Assembly: GCA_031310005.1 (NCBI GenBank)
Contig: CM062385.1
Span: 3,162,001-3,226,000, forward strand
DNA length: 64,000 nt
Reading direction: 5' to 3'
DNA from: Dactylellina haptotyla
Lineage: Eukaryota; Ascomycota; Orbiliomycetes; Orbiliales; Orbiliaceae
The position numbers were made by a program, and so were the translations under genes. The notes beneath the pieces were generated by a model that saw only the letters and a program-made list of their open reading frames with translations, did not search any database and was not told where the DNA came from. Of the stretch, positions 1-11,808 are shown in pieces. How positions within the stretch are numbered: position 1 is the first letter of the stretch; each line of letters starts with the position of its first letter.

Positions 1-3000
1 GACGCGAAGCTAACGTTCGCAAAATGCTAGCGCGGTACATTTCTGAAATTGGCTGGAGTTCCTGGTTATCGAGAAGGTTGGGAAATGCCATGGGGCATCT
101 CAGAGCGTCTGTAGCTCCAAAAGTTGACAGGCGCCAACAAGAACAGTTTGCACAACTTCCATTGGTTGTCGAGTTGAAGGTGATCGATCAGTTGGCGTTT
201 TACCTCGAAACATGCACAGCCATAGGATTTCAGGAGGGGAGGCGTTGGTGCCTTTTGCCTGGAACGAATAGACTCGCTGTCTGGGCAAGTTCAAAGATTA
301 TCGAGCTAAAGGTACGTACCTGCATAATAATGGGCCCCAAGCCGCTAGGTCGAGACAGCTATAGGCGGTCCTTCCGTTTGTTTAACTTCCGCACAAAAAC
401 GGAAGCAAAGAAATATGTATAGCAGGGAAGTCTAACAAACTATTCTTCTGAAAACCATTCTCACGTTCCTTTCTCCTGATCTGAATTTTTTTCGTAAACC
501 ACGCCTTCCGAATCTCGGCTGTTAATCGATTGCCAAGATATCGTCTATTCGGAGACAAAAATGTAGATTCTCAGCGGAACCTTGGCTGCCAAAAATCCTC
601 AAGAATAATCCTAAAGGCTTCTAGCCTCGTAGAACATTAATTTTACCGTCTATCCGACAGTACAAAAATGGGAGGTGCTCACTTTCCGAATCAGGTGATC
701 ACTCCTCCTCGAAATCTCTGCCTTCTACGAATTACGAGGAGTAAATCCTCCTCGGATTTCTTCTCGACATCATAATGACCAAATGAATATTAATGACCAT
801 CCATCATTTCCTCCCGTCCCAATCCAAATCCATGTTTTTGTACTGGAAAATGCCGGAGGAAACAGGTGACGTCTCAGCTATATGAAACCTCTGAACACAT
901 CCAGTCGTAATACCCAAGCATTCCTCAACCCTTGGAGTTGTGGCTAATAACTTGATATTTTATATTAACACCTGAGCTTGGCGGACTATTCCTTGCATCC
1001 TCGCTGGTCCAACCGGTCTGCACTGCCTAAACTTAGTACGCGAAGTTGTTTTTTTGCCTACCTGTGGCGATCCCAGCCTATTGTTATAATCCAGAACAAA
1101 CGTGCTGCTTTGCAGCAGGCCCGAAAGCAAGAAATACGATAAATGTCGGGCCCGTTTGTTAATTTCCGAGGAGCTTACCTCAACGTCGCGTCGTCGGCGG
1201 CGAAATCTTCCACCGCTTGTGATCTTGGGACGAATCCTATACAGATCGACGCTCATGGGATCAGTATTATATTTTTTTGGGCAAAGAAGAAATTCGAATA
1301 TCGAGTTGTTGACGACCGGTTAACAGTTTGCGGGGTTTCTCGAACCCAAAATGTTCAAAGGGGCGCCAGATCCGATCTGACAGCGAATGAAAGCGGCTTG
1401 GCCTGAATTTAGATCCTCCAATTACGACTGCTCCCGAGGAAATCCACGCTTCACGTCAATGCACCTTGTAAAATTGCTCCAGGTTTTCTAGCCAATGATT
1501 TTCTCCGTTTGCCTATACAAATATAGCACCAAAGTAACCTTCAAGCCGTGGAACTCATGAAGGTGACGGATACAGCGGTCGGATTTGGCGACCGTGCTCC
1601 CGTTCAAGGCGGTGCTCTCTCGTCTTGTGTTGGTGACACACGGCGGAAACCGTCAATAGCAGCTCATAATATCAAAATACTGCAGAGAGTATATAGAGGC
1701 CCTATATGACTTAACCGCATGAGACGTTGATTCTCTCTTTTATATCCTACGGGGCGCGCCATTGACTTTTACAGAAATATTCGAATTATTTGGGACTTTG
1801 GTGCAGCTGTGATCTGGGATACTTTTAAATGTTGGAAAATATGACAACACAAAAATCTGTGATATCGATGTTAAGAGAATCCAGACGAGCTATTAAGCTA
1901 CTGGTTAAGCAGCAGACTATCCCGTCCGGCTTCAAGACTAGTGCGAACCTGATAGTAGCTACCTAGGTTCAGTTGGCCTCAAAGAATGTTTGGCGGATTT
2001 CAGAAGCTGCACGTGCGCTATGAGTTCAGTGTCCTTTAAAACGATAGCCATATATACGCATATTTACTCAGTTGATATTTGGAAAGTTTAATTTCTTTAC
2101 TGTCCGTTAGTAGTAATATTCTAACTACTCTGAGACTGTTCAACTTCCGGCGCTCGGCTGGTATGCGAGTAACTAGCCTGCTCATAAGATAATCAACAAT
2201 TCAGCCCCTGAAGAGTGTACTTGCGAGTAGTATTCAGCACGTGCACGGTTCATAATATCGATACCTCGCCCTAAACAAATAAACATTAGTTATAAGTGAT
2301 TGCAAATCCACCAACTAGGCCACGCAATAATGCAATCGTGTCAGCCTGTGTATCCGTACCCTGTATCAAGTCGATCGAGACATAAGCTTTTCGAAGCCTA
2401 TTCTCATATCGCACAAATGACATCGATACGTGATACAGGTACGAGGGCGACGGTGAAAAGAAGCTTAGCATATACCACGGTCGTATGAAGCTCGTATTTT
2501 CAAAAACAACGGGATACCCTATTGGTGAAGAGTCAGAAAGAGTGTTATATTCGGATTCCCGTGTCACCTTCCAAGCCGTCTTTTGTATGAGGTTATATGT
2601 TACCTTGGATGGCTTATCTAGGGGTGCACATGCTCCCGCCCTCGGTTGCTCGGCACTTCCTAGCAATATCAGGACTTAACATTTAAACGCCGATGTTGTG
2701 TTTTCATGGTGAATCAATGTGAATAATATAGAACACATCTACAATCCATGGCTAATGGTGTTGATAAGCAGGTCGGGCGATCATACTTCATTTTTGGCAT
2801 TTGAAGTTACCATCATGATATCAATACGGAAGACGGAGTAACAGAGCTGCCGAGTTCGCGAGACTCTGAAGGTACTTTTCACTGCTTAGCCGTGCTATAT
2901 TAGAATGAGCGTGATGAATCCAGGCGCACCTGAATTCAAATTTATAATCGTGAAATTATCCACAAATAGAAAGCAAAACTGCAATAAATTTTGCCTTACA

Positions 3001-3162
3001 ATTCTCTACATATATAATATTCGTTTCAATTGATAAACAGATTTGGGCGTTATATATTGACACTTCACAAGAGCCCCGGTATATAGCGTTTTTAAAACAT
3101 AATTCGCCGCGTTTATAATCCATAATTTCAAGATTGCGACTACGAAACTTTCGAAAATCACA
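1..3162. other. Intergenic, no supported gene
   Basis: About 3.2 kb without a gene I can support. Open frames exist at 24-422 (+) and 2286-2666 (-), but neither shows a recognisable domain, a clear start context or intron signals that extend it. The last few hundred bases before 3163 are AT-rich and probably hold the promoter of the downstream gene. Confidence 0.5.
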
Positions 3163-4413
3163 ATGGCAACAGCGCTCAAATCTTCGCCACAGGGTGAGCC
3201 AAGACTATTCTCTCACCTGGATTCATTTGAACAATACCAGATACGAAAATCTCGCTCTTTCACAATAGACAACATACCTAGAAGTAGAATGAGTGATCAA
3301 AACTTCATTTTCGATCTGGATGCTCATCTTAATAATTACGACCCGTTTTTAGAACCTGAGATTTTCCGTGATGAATCTCCTGAGACATTACCTGATAGAC
3401 CAGGATTAAAGCGACGACGCAGTGGTCTTTCAGAAACGAGGGACTACGCTTCGAGCAATATAAATATACCTGGAAAGTCTCGTCATCAAGCATCCGCTCC
3501 CCAGGCTGTACAGAATAATAGCATCTTGAAACTTACTGGGAATACCACACTCGGAAACGCAAGTGTATTAATTCAAGAACAGCCTATCACAACTCGCCGC
3601 CGCAATCACTCACTACCCTCGCAAGTTCGGGCACGGTCATCCACAAGACCATCGGCTTCAGAAACAGAGGAGCAACACCCTTCACCTCGCTCGCTGCCAC
3701 GATCAATCCTACGATCATCGTTAGACAGCCAGAATGCGAGGAGCCGAAACCGTGTCTCATTCGCCAGCCAAGATCATCTGCTCGAGTTCAAGAATGATCA
3801 AGTAAATCCGATCAAAGAGGCCCGGCACAAGTGGGTCACTCGTCGGAGGACCAGCCTTGCGGCGCAGGAGTTAGAAGTAGAAGGCCAAACGGAGGAAGAG
3901 GCCATGGAAAGTGCAAGTGCATACGGCCCGGAATATTCCACCAAGTCTGTTCGCTCCTCTAAATCTACTCCAAGGGTATCCGGAGAGAGCTCTAGAGCTA
4001 GGGAACGCTACCCCTCGGAACCATATCCCTACCCAAGACCATTTAGACAAAATGCTTCGGGGGCCCGATATCCTCGACAGCAGGACCGCCGAGATTTAAC
4101 TAGAACATTCGGAGATTCCTTGAGATTGAGACAAGGATCGGGGCAACAAACTTCACCCCCTGGAGCTCCTTCCTCAAGGTCACACGAGAATAGACATCGC
4201 CACATTCACGGTTATGAGAATTGTGAGCACGAGTTCTTGGATCCCATGGACTGTTCGTGCGATACACCCGACAAAAGAGTTGAGGTGGAAGGCGAGTGTA
4301 AGGATTGTGCGGCGGAGAAGGCAGAGTTGGAAGATAAGAAGCCTGGAAAAGATGATGAAACAGGAGCAAATAGTACGTGGTGGCGGAAATTGGGGAAGAA
4401 AATAATATTATGA
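3163..4413 (+). CDS. Hypothetical Ser/Arg-rich protein with Cys-containing tail
   Basis: Single-exon reading frame of 416 codons starting at an ATG preceded by CACA, a good fungal start context, and ending in TGA. I do not recognise a family. The protein is hydrophilic and rich in Ser, Arg, Pro and Glu, with many RRRxS or RxxS sites that look like kinase targets, so most of it is probably disordered. Near the C-terminus, about residues 350-385, a short segment carries a CxH pair, a CSC, a single Cys and a CKDC motif; this could bind metal, but that is inference. It has no signal peptide and no membrane segment. The final residues are basic and contain a Trp pair. It lies alone between two large non-coding stretches. 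It is probably a real gene, because a 416-codon open frame is unlikely by chance in this AT-rich setting. Confidence 0.7.
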   Translation: MATALKSSPQGEPRLFSHLDSFEQYQIRKSRSFTIDNIPRSRMSDQNFIFDLDAHLNNYDPFLEPEIFRDESPETLPDRPGLKRRRSGLSETRDYASSNINIPGKSRHQASAPQAVQNNSILKLTGNTTLGNASVLIQEQPITTRRRNHSLPSQVRARSSTRPSASETEEQHPSPRSLPRSILRSSLDSQNARSRNRVSFASQDHLLEFKNDQVNPIKEARHKWVTRRRTSLAAQELEVEGQTEEEAMESASAYGPEYSTKSVRSSKSTPRVSGESSRARERYPSEPYPYPRPFRQNASGARYPRQQDRRDLTRTFGDSLRLRQGSGQQTSPPGAPSSRSHENRHRHIHGYENCEHEFLDPMDCSCDTPDKRVEVEGECKDCAAEKAELEDKKPGKDDETGANSTWWRKLGKKIIL

Positions 4414-6517
4414 CTCGTCATTAACTGGGTTTTTACGGCGTATTTTGATATGCGAGTACCTTTGGCGAGATATCATCAATGCGAGTTGAACTTAGTAGGA
4501 GAGCACATATTAGGTATCGACAAGGCAAGATCGAATCTAGCCCCAATATTAGGGACACTAGAGGGTTGGCGGAATGGTTTGAAAGTAAGGAGGAGGAGGA
4601 GGAGGGTTGCTCTGGTGGACCATCATAATTCCAAGCTAGAAGGTGGTTATGATTGACCGTGATTCATAGTTACGAATTACATATATCCCTAGTTCTGCCT
4701 TACGTATAATGGTAGCATAAAATAATAGATGTTATTCGTTTCTGCCTTAAAACTGCGCCCTTAATTCTTTAATTTCTAAAGTCGGTTGAATTTTATAACC
4801 GAGATATATTGATATCTTAGGAGCAGTTTGCGAGTTCAAGTCCCTCCTTAAGTCTAGTAGAATCTTCGAGAAGAGTATCATGAGCCACAGGACGGAAATG
4901 TGGCTGATTTCCCCCTTGTCGACAGGCGGATGGCTGGTGTAAAGGATTGGGCCATGAGGCTGACAACTTTGCGTTAGGATGACCACCCGTGCCGCTTGTC
5001 TTGGTCTTTCACAGAGGATCCAGTCCAGTCCGGGCAGAAAAAGAAAGTGTAAAAGAAAGAGAAAGGAGCGAAAATTTTTTTTCTTGAAGATTTCAGTTAG
5101 AGAAGAGCGGAAAAACAAAATATCCAAATCAATAATTTTATCTGCAGCAAATTTGCACAGAATGTGTCTACGTAATCAGTCTTGGAACTGTGCACAAGTT
5201 TGATCGCGCTGTGCTTTTATGATCATGATAAAATTTAATGACCACATGTGTACAAGCTATCGCGCCCGTTCACGCTAAATTAATGAGTAGCGAGAGATAA
5301 GTAATCATTACATATTTGTCATAGTGTCTACGCCGCTCCGAAGCGTTTTCCCTCGAAATCTCCGCTCGCTGTTTGAGATAGTAAGTCGCTGGTTTTCTGG
5401 CTTACGTCGTTCTTGGCATCTGAATCCAGGCAGCTAGCAGAAGATAACCCAACGCAAAACTGAGCTGGCGCAGTTTCTGAGCTGAAGCAGAAGTCTTCTG
5501 ATGGCATGGTCAAAGTACACCACTTCGGCAAAAGATCTTGTGGTCTTCTGGATTATGCATCGCGTGTGAAGGTACGCGAAAAGAGAAAATCGACTTTTTT
5601 CGACTACAAATTTCTGAGGCGATCTTAGCGTCGGATTCCTTCCAGCGGGGAATTCGAACCGAAGAAACGGGGTTAGAATTCGGCAGCCTGTCCGCCGTTG
5701 AGTCCGGCAAAAGTACATTTCGAACACGCCTGAGGCTCCTTCGTTATTCAACCAATCACAAAATTCGGTGAAAAGTCGATTTCCCAAATCAGGATGCTCC
5801 AAACGTGCCCGATATCCTGGATTCGTGTCTCGAAACTTCCAGTCAGCCGGGTACCAGATTTGGGGGTGTATACTGGAAATAGCTAAGCCTTAGTATCAGG
5901 ACCGTTGTAACAACCGTGTAAAAATGCCACGATATTTTCGACAGGGGTGTCGCAAAAAATATACGTTCCTCAAGGAGAAAGAAAGTCGATTTTTGACGTG
6001 CGTCTCCTTGAAGGGGTGGGCGGCAGTGCTGCACCACAGGAAACGAGGACAGAACCATCAGGTCTCCAAAGTCTGGATTTGGAGAATCAACTTTCCTCCG
6101 GCCAATCCGGTTTGAGGCCAGGGCCCCACTTTGGCCATTGTCCCATTCTCATTCGTCCCACGCCCGGACGCCCAACACATTACCTAGCTTTTGGACTTTT
6201 GACGGCGAACTTTCATGAGCAAAAGTCCATTGCGGCATCCCTCCTTTAAACAAATAAAAAAAAAAAACCAACCTTCAGATGGATTCAGTTTCTCTTCAGC
6301 TCATGAATACATATAAGGATCTCACGGACTCTCCGATTCTCAAAAAGAGCTCTAAGCCAAAACCACTCTAGTCAAATTTCAATTTGCAAGCTGTGCTCAA
6401 GCAATAGTTTTCTGTATTGCTCCTGTCGACAACGCTCCGCCTATCTTCAAGTAACAATCAGACCTCCCAAGAAATAAACTCCAGCTTCGGGTTTCCCGAT
6501 TTCTCATTAGCGCTACA
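4414..6517. other. Intergenic with short low-complexity tracts
   Basis: About 2.1 kb between two hypothetical genes. It contains a short AGG microsatellite near 4588 and an A-run near 6250. Minus-strand frames around 5328-5802 look weakly protein-like, but no start, splice pattern or domain can be defended. The 3' part should hold the promoter of the gene at 6518. Confidence 0.5.
4588..4605. repeat. (AGG)6 microsatellite
   Basis: Six perfect AGG trinucleotide copies in non-coding DNA downstream of the first hypothetical gene. Confidence 0.9.
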
Positions 6518-7162
6518 ATGTCTCGCCGCTACGAGCAGACCTCAAGGTCAATTTCGCCGCTATATTTGCCCCCTAGCGATTTGTCGGATGCCATCTACGC
6601 ACGGGAGACCCGTTCTCAAACTTCAAACCGCATGTCTGACTCTAGCGCACTAGCCAGCGCGTATAATCCTTACTCGGCAACATCTCGTAGACGACCACGA
6701 CGTCCGTCAACCTCACGGGCCTCAAGCTCTACCGCAAGAGCAGACTTGACTCGTACTGAGCGAGGCCGGCCGACCCATAGAGGCCAATACAATGAAGCCC
6801 CACCATCAAGGCAGACGCCAACTACTACGCTCACAATCGACGAAACGGTGGACCGGTTGCACCGTTACTTTGGTAACTCGGAAAATTACCATCCTCAATA
6901 CAGCCCACAGACCCCCACAGGCCAAAGATATTCCTGGCCAGATCTCGAAAGGGTCAGTTCTCGACAGCGCTACCCCGAGAGCCTTGAAGTCCTTGATATG
7001 CCTATTTACTCTCTATCCGATTCTGGGGTCGATATGCAAGAGTGTATATCAGAGGCAAGCTGGTCGCGCTCGCGACCTGCATCAAGCCTTCATCCAACTA
7101 CTACGACCCCTAACTTCGAGCTTGCATACGTAGGAGCTTGGCTCGAGACATATCCCAGCTAA
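6518..7162 (+). CDS. Hypothetical Ser/Arg/Thr-rich protein
   Basis: Single-exon frame of 214 codons from ATG to TAA. I recognise no family. The N-terminal half is a basic, Ser/Arg/Pro-rich stretch including an SRRRPRRPSTSR segment near residue 55 that could act as a nuclear-localisation or phosphorylation region. The C-terminal half is more acidic and less repetitive, with aromatic residues (an HRYF segment near residue 113 and a final AWLETYPS). No signal peptide or membrane helix is seen. Codon content and the lack of stops over 645 nt favour a true gene, but it could be a lineage-specific orphan. It is not obviously related to the other Ser/Arg-rich protein at 3163. Confidence 0.6.
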   Translation: MSRRYEQTSRSISPLYLPPSDLSDAIYARETRSQTSNRMSDSSALASAYNPYSATSRRRPRRPSTSRASSSTARADLTRTERGRPTHRGQYNEAPPSRQTPTTTLTIDETVDRLHRYFGNSENYHPQYSPQTPTGQRYSWPDLERVSSRQRYPESLEVLDMPIYSLSDSGVDMQECISEASWSRSRPASSLHPTTTTPNFELAYVGAWLETYPS

Positions 7163-8368
7163 GAAATCTTCTAGCGGCTTTCGGATATTCTCTTTCAGGT
7201 TATTCTGTTTTGTTCAGCATACAGGTGGTTACCATTCTCGGCGTTTTGGCAATATGTCTATTTTCCTACCATAATACGATACCTCTCACAGCGATCTATC
7301 ATTTTGTCCTCCGCTTTCAAAACTTCTATTCTCTTCGAACTTACTGGTGACGAGTACACAATGCCGTTGGTACCACGATCTGGAAGCTGGGACTTTAATT
7401 TACTTTTTCCATCATTTCTATTCTATAAATCATGCTTTGTTGTCTTTCTTCTTGAAATTCATACTAATGTCACGGCCGCATAAAATGTTTTTTGTTCATG
7501 TTTTTGCTTTGAAAGCGCTTATGTTTAACGTCGTTTAGAATAATATATCCATGTAATACTTTGTGCGAATGAAGTTTCATTCTTTGAAAGAAGTACCAAC
7601 TGTTAAGATCTAGAACATTTACCTCGATACGAAATACATGCTGTGAATGATTGGAGTGTGGTCTCGCTGGGGGAATTGGAGCGGTGCGCGGCAAGGAAGG
7701 GGTGTTGGGATTGTGAGTTGTTGTGTAACGGGCTTGCATCCATCACGGAAGGGCGCATTAAGCGCCTGCACATTTATGCACAGCTTGCAGAGTCTGTTAC
7801 GGCGGTGCTCTAGGATCGAGGATTGAGGATTTTTAAGCACCCAGGGAAAAAATAATACTGTGGTTTTACGGGCTTTGAATTAGTTGGAAAAAAGTGGAGA
7901 AAGAAAGAAACCCCTTCGAACGCGTAACTCCTCGTCTGGCACAATTAATAGCTCTCCCGATGGTATTGCTTTGCCAGCGCTATCGAAGAACAAGTACAAG
8001 CAAGAATACGCGCTGGATAAAGCCATTGTTTCGCCGAGGACGGAAAGAACAGCTCAAGACTCTGGAGCAAGCAACAACTGACGGCAGAAAATAGACAGAG
8101 CAAGCTGGTGCCTGGCTGTGCCTCTTTGCACCTGTTTTTATATTCAGCCGAAGTGTCGGAATACGTACCTACCGGGCTATTCCAGGGGCGCTGTTTCCAA
8201 ATACCGATCTGCTACTACCCTTGACCGAGAATAGTTTATCTGAAGAAAATTGAGCAAAGTCGAAATCGCTTTGGGAATGCCACCGATAAGGTTATTTATT
8301 TGGTGCCACAATATTGAGGTGGGTTATATATTGCTTTATGTCTTGCGTCATCACAATTCAACAACGAA
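7163..8368. other. Intergenic, no gene seen
   Basis: About 1.2 kb holding the 3' flank of the upstream gene and the 5' flank of the tRNA. Short overlapping frames are present, but none has a domain or credible splice structure. Confidence 0.5.
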
Positions 8369-8456
8369 GTCTGCGTAGCTCAGTGGTATGAGCAGAGGAT
8401 TGCAGCAAGTAGCTAATATTATCCTAAGGTCACCTGTTCGATCCAGGTCGTAGACT
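8369..8456 (+). tRNA. tRNA-Cys (GCA) with 15-nt intron
   Basis: Cloverleaf assembled by hand. The acceptor stem 8369-8375 pairs with 8449-8455 with one G-T wobble. The D-arm GCTC/GAGC lies at 8378-8393. The T-arm ACCTG/CAGGT encloses the loop TTCGATC (8432-8448), and the discriminator is T8456. The anticodon loop reads TT-GCA-G at 8400-8405, giving anticodon GCA (cysteine). A 15-nt intron, about 8406-8420, follows position 37, the standard eukaryotic intron site. In this folding the anticodon stem has four pairs and a G-A mismatch at the outer position (8395 with 8426). A run of eight T residues follows at 8468. Confidence 0.88.
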
Positions 8457-8467
8457 TTGTCCGCTTC

Positions 8468-8475
8468 TTTTTTTT
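8468..8475 (+). terminator. RNA polymerase III T-run terminator
   Basis: Eight consecutive T residues start 12 nt after the tRNA-Cys 3' end, which fits Pol III termination. Confidence 0.8.
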
Positions 8476-8644
8476 CGCAATTTTATTTGATTGACGGATC
8501 TTGTGTTGTGTTGACCTTTTTGGCTCAGCTGGCTCTGGCTGTTAGCACAGGATCCAATTAATCAGCCGTTTCCTGACCATCCGAACTGTTGCGACCGTGT
8601 ATTTTCGAAGCAGCCAAACATCAACTTTTATCGAACAGGAAAAT

Positions 8645-9012
8645 ATGCAGGACCCGTTGGTGCGTGGAACGCTTATTATCTTCGGCTTTTTCTCGCTAAC
8701 CTTAGCCTTTTGCCTTCCAAGATCACACTAATCCAACCGATACACCCGGACAACGAGCGGGGTTCCAAGTCCGTCAGCGGGGACAAGCCGACCAAGGTCT
8801 ACTTTATCAACAACCGTACGTCGCCTGTGCATCTATGGTGGCTCGACTACGAGGGCAGACGGGTTTCATATGGCGTTGTGGGTGCAAACGGCGATACTAA
8901 AGAGATGGACACATATGTTACTCACCCGTGGGTTGTGATTGACGAGTCCACTGAGGAGGTGTTGGGAATATACCATCCTGGTGCACGCACAGGACGAGTT
9001 ATTCTGCTTTGA
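8645..9012 (+). CDS. VHL beta-domain-like protein
   Basis: The frame 8707-9012 encodes a compact beta-rich segment matching the von Hippel-Lindau beta domain pattern: a VYFINNRTSPVHLWWLDYEG strand pair, a GVVGANGDTKEMDTYVTHPW stretch and a WVVIDE strand, ending RVILL. In VHL proteins this fold binds hydroxyproline peptides; stand-alone copies occur in fungi and bacteria with unknown roles. The 5' end is uncertain because the domain frame has no ATG. My model joins 8645-8655 to 8706-9012 (105 aa). It uses a GCTAAC branch site and TTAG acceptor at 8695-8705 and a weak GTTGGT donor at 8656. The ATG frame read without splicing gives a hydrophobic, signal-like peptide that stops after 28 codons, so a frameshifted secreted form is the alternative. 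The domain call is firm; the start is not. Confidence 0.6.
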
Positions 9013-9425
9013 ATTGGGCTTACAATATGCTCTTAGGCATATATGCTACGTGGGTATCGCATGTATCTTATCTTGGCGCCCCGGTTGTTCTGTATCAATA
9101 TATCAAGATTAGACCTACATCTTCATAGGCAAAGCAATACACAGGTTTCAAGTTCTGAAAATCATCAAGAAACCCCTGAATCCCAATATACCTTCGGGTC
9201 GTTATCAAGAAGAAGGTGCATGCTCACAGTTCTATCGTGGAATCAAAAGTTATGATAAAAGGTTTATATTGAACAACTCTTTAAAGACATACAAAACACC
9301 AAACTCTATTCTATATACGCCACCCAATGCTGTGCTAGGAAATCAAATCGCTGAAACGAAAGGGAAATAAGAGAAAGTGAAGAGACAGGATATTGACTCT
9401 TTATAGGTGCTTATTGCCCTTGAAT
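9013..9425. other. Short convergent intergenic region
   Basis: About 400 nt between the 3' end of the VHL-like gene and the 3' end of the FMN reductase. No gene is seen; it presumably holds both 3' untranslated regions. Confidence 0.5.
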
Positions 9426-10126
9426 TTATGCGCTGGCTGGAGAAGGAGCCAAGACGTGCTTCAAGGTTTCTTCCCAAGCGGCCGAGACATCATCTCGAAC
9501 TTGCTGTTCGACCTTGGCATCGTAGAAAACCAAATTTTCACCAGCTGCAGTCTTCTCACGATCCATGGTGGAAATGCTGATTCTTGGGGTGTTGGCTGGA
9601 AGCTTCATCTGGAAGATACTCAAGATGTCGCGGAAGTGTTTACCGCCAAAGAGCATATCAGCTGGACGAGCGCCGTAGTTGACAATCATAGCTGGCTTGT
9701 TCATCCACTCGTTGTAGAGGTAGTCGAAAGCACTCTTTAATGAGCCGGCGTAAGAATTATTGTACTCTATAGGAGATCTGTTAGTATTCATTTTTCTATT
9801 GAGCCAGTGGCATATGATGAAGAAGAAAACTTACCAGGCACCATGAAGATATAGGCGTCGTGGCTGGAAATCTCGCGACTCCAGTTTCTCGAGGTCTCGG
9901 AGCTGTAATCTTCCCAGCTCTTGACGCTGAATGGAATTTCTTGTTCTGTGAAGACAGGAAGGTTCCAGTCCTGAAGATCGATAACCTTCAAGACAACATC
10001 GGTTGGAAGGTTCTTTTGAATCGACTCGGTAACCAACTTGGCCATCTTGGGACCATTTCGTCCTGGACGAACCGAGCTGATGATGAGAGCGACGGACTTG
10101 GTAGTGGAGGTCTTTCCCTGAGCCAT
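9426..10126 (-). CDS. NADPH-dependent FMN reductase (flavodoxin-like fold)
   Basis: Two exons, 10126-9835 and 9766-9426, give 210 aa, the usual size for the NADPH-dependent FMN reductase family, which includes yeast Lot6-type quinone/azo reductases. The intron has a GTAAGT donor, a TACTAAC branch site and a TATAG acceptor. The N-terminus carries the phosphate-binding segment SSVRPGRNGPKMA after the first beta strand (about residues 17-29). The splice junction restores the flavin-contact motif MVPEYNNSYAGSLKSAFDYL (about residues 95-114), followed by the NYGARPAD loop. These enzymes reduce FMN, quinones or azo compounds with NAD(P)H in the cytosol. No targeting sequence is visible. It stands alone, convergent with the VHL-like gene. 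Confidence 0.92.
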
Positions 10127-10300
10127 TGGAATTGATTTTGTTTGGGTTGGTGGATTAAGTGTTGTGTGTGGTATTTTCTAGAGGAGGCTAGAATAGGCTA
10201 AACCTGTTGTTTTGAAGCGAGAATGTTTGAGTGGAAAGAAGTGTTGTTGATTGGTATTTGAGTGTGGAAAGAGAAGATTGAAGCTTGTGAATGCTTGAAG

Positions 10301-10326
10301 ATGCTGATGCTGATGCTGATGATGAG
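10301..10326. repeat. ATGCTG/GATGAT microsatellite
   Basis: Three perfect ATGCTG copies followed by ATGATGAGG, 175-200 nt upstream of the FMN reductase start, probably in its 5' leader or promoter. Confidence 0.85.
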
Positions 10327-11790
10327 GATTTTGAATTCCAATGGCCGGAGCGGCCTCTTATATATTATTTGATACAGTGTATAGCTCTAGCTTAATTCTC
10401 TATGAAAATATTTACCATAACCTTTTGAAGCTTTCCTATCAGCAAGCTCATTATTCAGACTGGGAATTTGCAAGCAATGATTACGATATCGAAGGGTGCT
10501 GCAGTAGTATGCACTGCGAAACCAGGGGAAATTTCGCGAGAAGGGAGCTGAATAAACCGAGCGTACGCATTATGCAAGCCGCACGCGTGTTGTCGGAACA
10601 ATTTTCTCCCTCTTTTTCTCGCCCGGAAAGCTCGTCTTGTAAGCAAACCTTACAAAGCTCAGGATTTTGTATGGGTCTAGGCCGAATACGGTTAGCCACA
10701 GAGATTATGTAAATTCAAAGTCAGCATCCACAAATGTTGCTAGCAAACTCGAACCGGTTTGGTCTCTAAACCCGACTTGCAGTGGTTACTAATCTTCTGC
10801 AAATGGATGGCACGCTAGCACGAATCTATATCACGGCTCTTGTTGCCGGCACCTGTGTCCAACCTGTGCATTCTCTATCATCTATCGTGAAGCAAGCAAG
10901 TACTGACTCTGACAACCGACAGCATGATTCATCTCCAGCTCTTACAGAACCCTGTCGGGTATTTTGGAAACAGATGAAGGAATATCCCATCTTGCTTAAT
11001 ATCATGGATCCGATTCCCGTGCAGTTAGATATACATCGATGCGCGACGGGCGGTTGAAAAGGGTCCGAGACTGGATGAATTTGTGGTGTAATGATCTATC
11101 TTGGGAGAGCTCCGCTAAACACTCGACGCTCACCGCGCTCGACAACACAATTGCATCCGCGAACGCATCCACGACCTCGTACGCACGTCGGAATCGACCG
11201 ACCCCTACGTACAACAGCGGGATCCTATGAGTCTGATGAGCTCTCTTCATCCTACGTCTTCCTGGGTTCATGTTGTTGAATACGAAGGATACTTATTTCT
11301 CCCGATTCTTCTTAAATCCGTATACTCTCGTCTTATCTTGGGTGGAGAATGTAAAATGTGCATATGTGTAATTGACTACTAAGTTGTTGCAAATACTCTT
11401 ATCGCGAGCTCTAGGTAAAGCGTTATGACAGACATTGACGAGATAATTGGGGATCTTAATTATTGTTAAGCGTAATATTGCATGGTTCCTGGAAGCTTCT
11501 AAAACTTTATTTCGTCCGACATTCGTCAACTATAGCCTATATTGATGCATAAGGCTATCTGAACTATAATTAAGAGGTCAAGGCGTATGCAGCCAGGCCT
11601 GGTGTGCGTCTCACCAACAAGATATGAAGCTCACAATGGAGCTTAGGCTGCGATCGACTGATAGTTACTCATCATACATGTACATTGCATATTCGAATGT
11701 TCTTTGATGCGGAATAGCTTCGGCGCTCCCTCGCTTCTGCGGTATTAATATATTTCGGGTAGACTTAACGAGTTCGTACGACAACATTAA

Positions 11791-11808
11791 CGACAACGAC
11801 AACGACAG
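11791..11808. repeat. CGACAA tandem repeat
   Basis: Three near-perfect copies of the 6-bp unit CGACAA in non-coding DNA. Confidence 0.8.

Noticed and set aside
2286-2666. 126-codon minus-strand frame
   Set aside because: It is somewhat protein-like but isolated, with an overlapping frame on the other strand and no recognisable motif.
4979-5203. Lys/Arg-rich open frame
   Set aside because: It comes from an A-rich low-complexity tract without a start context or domain.
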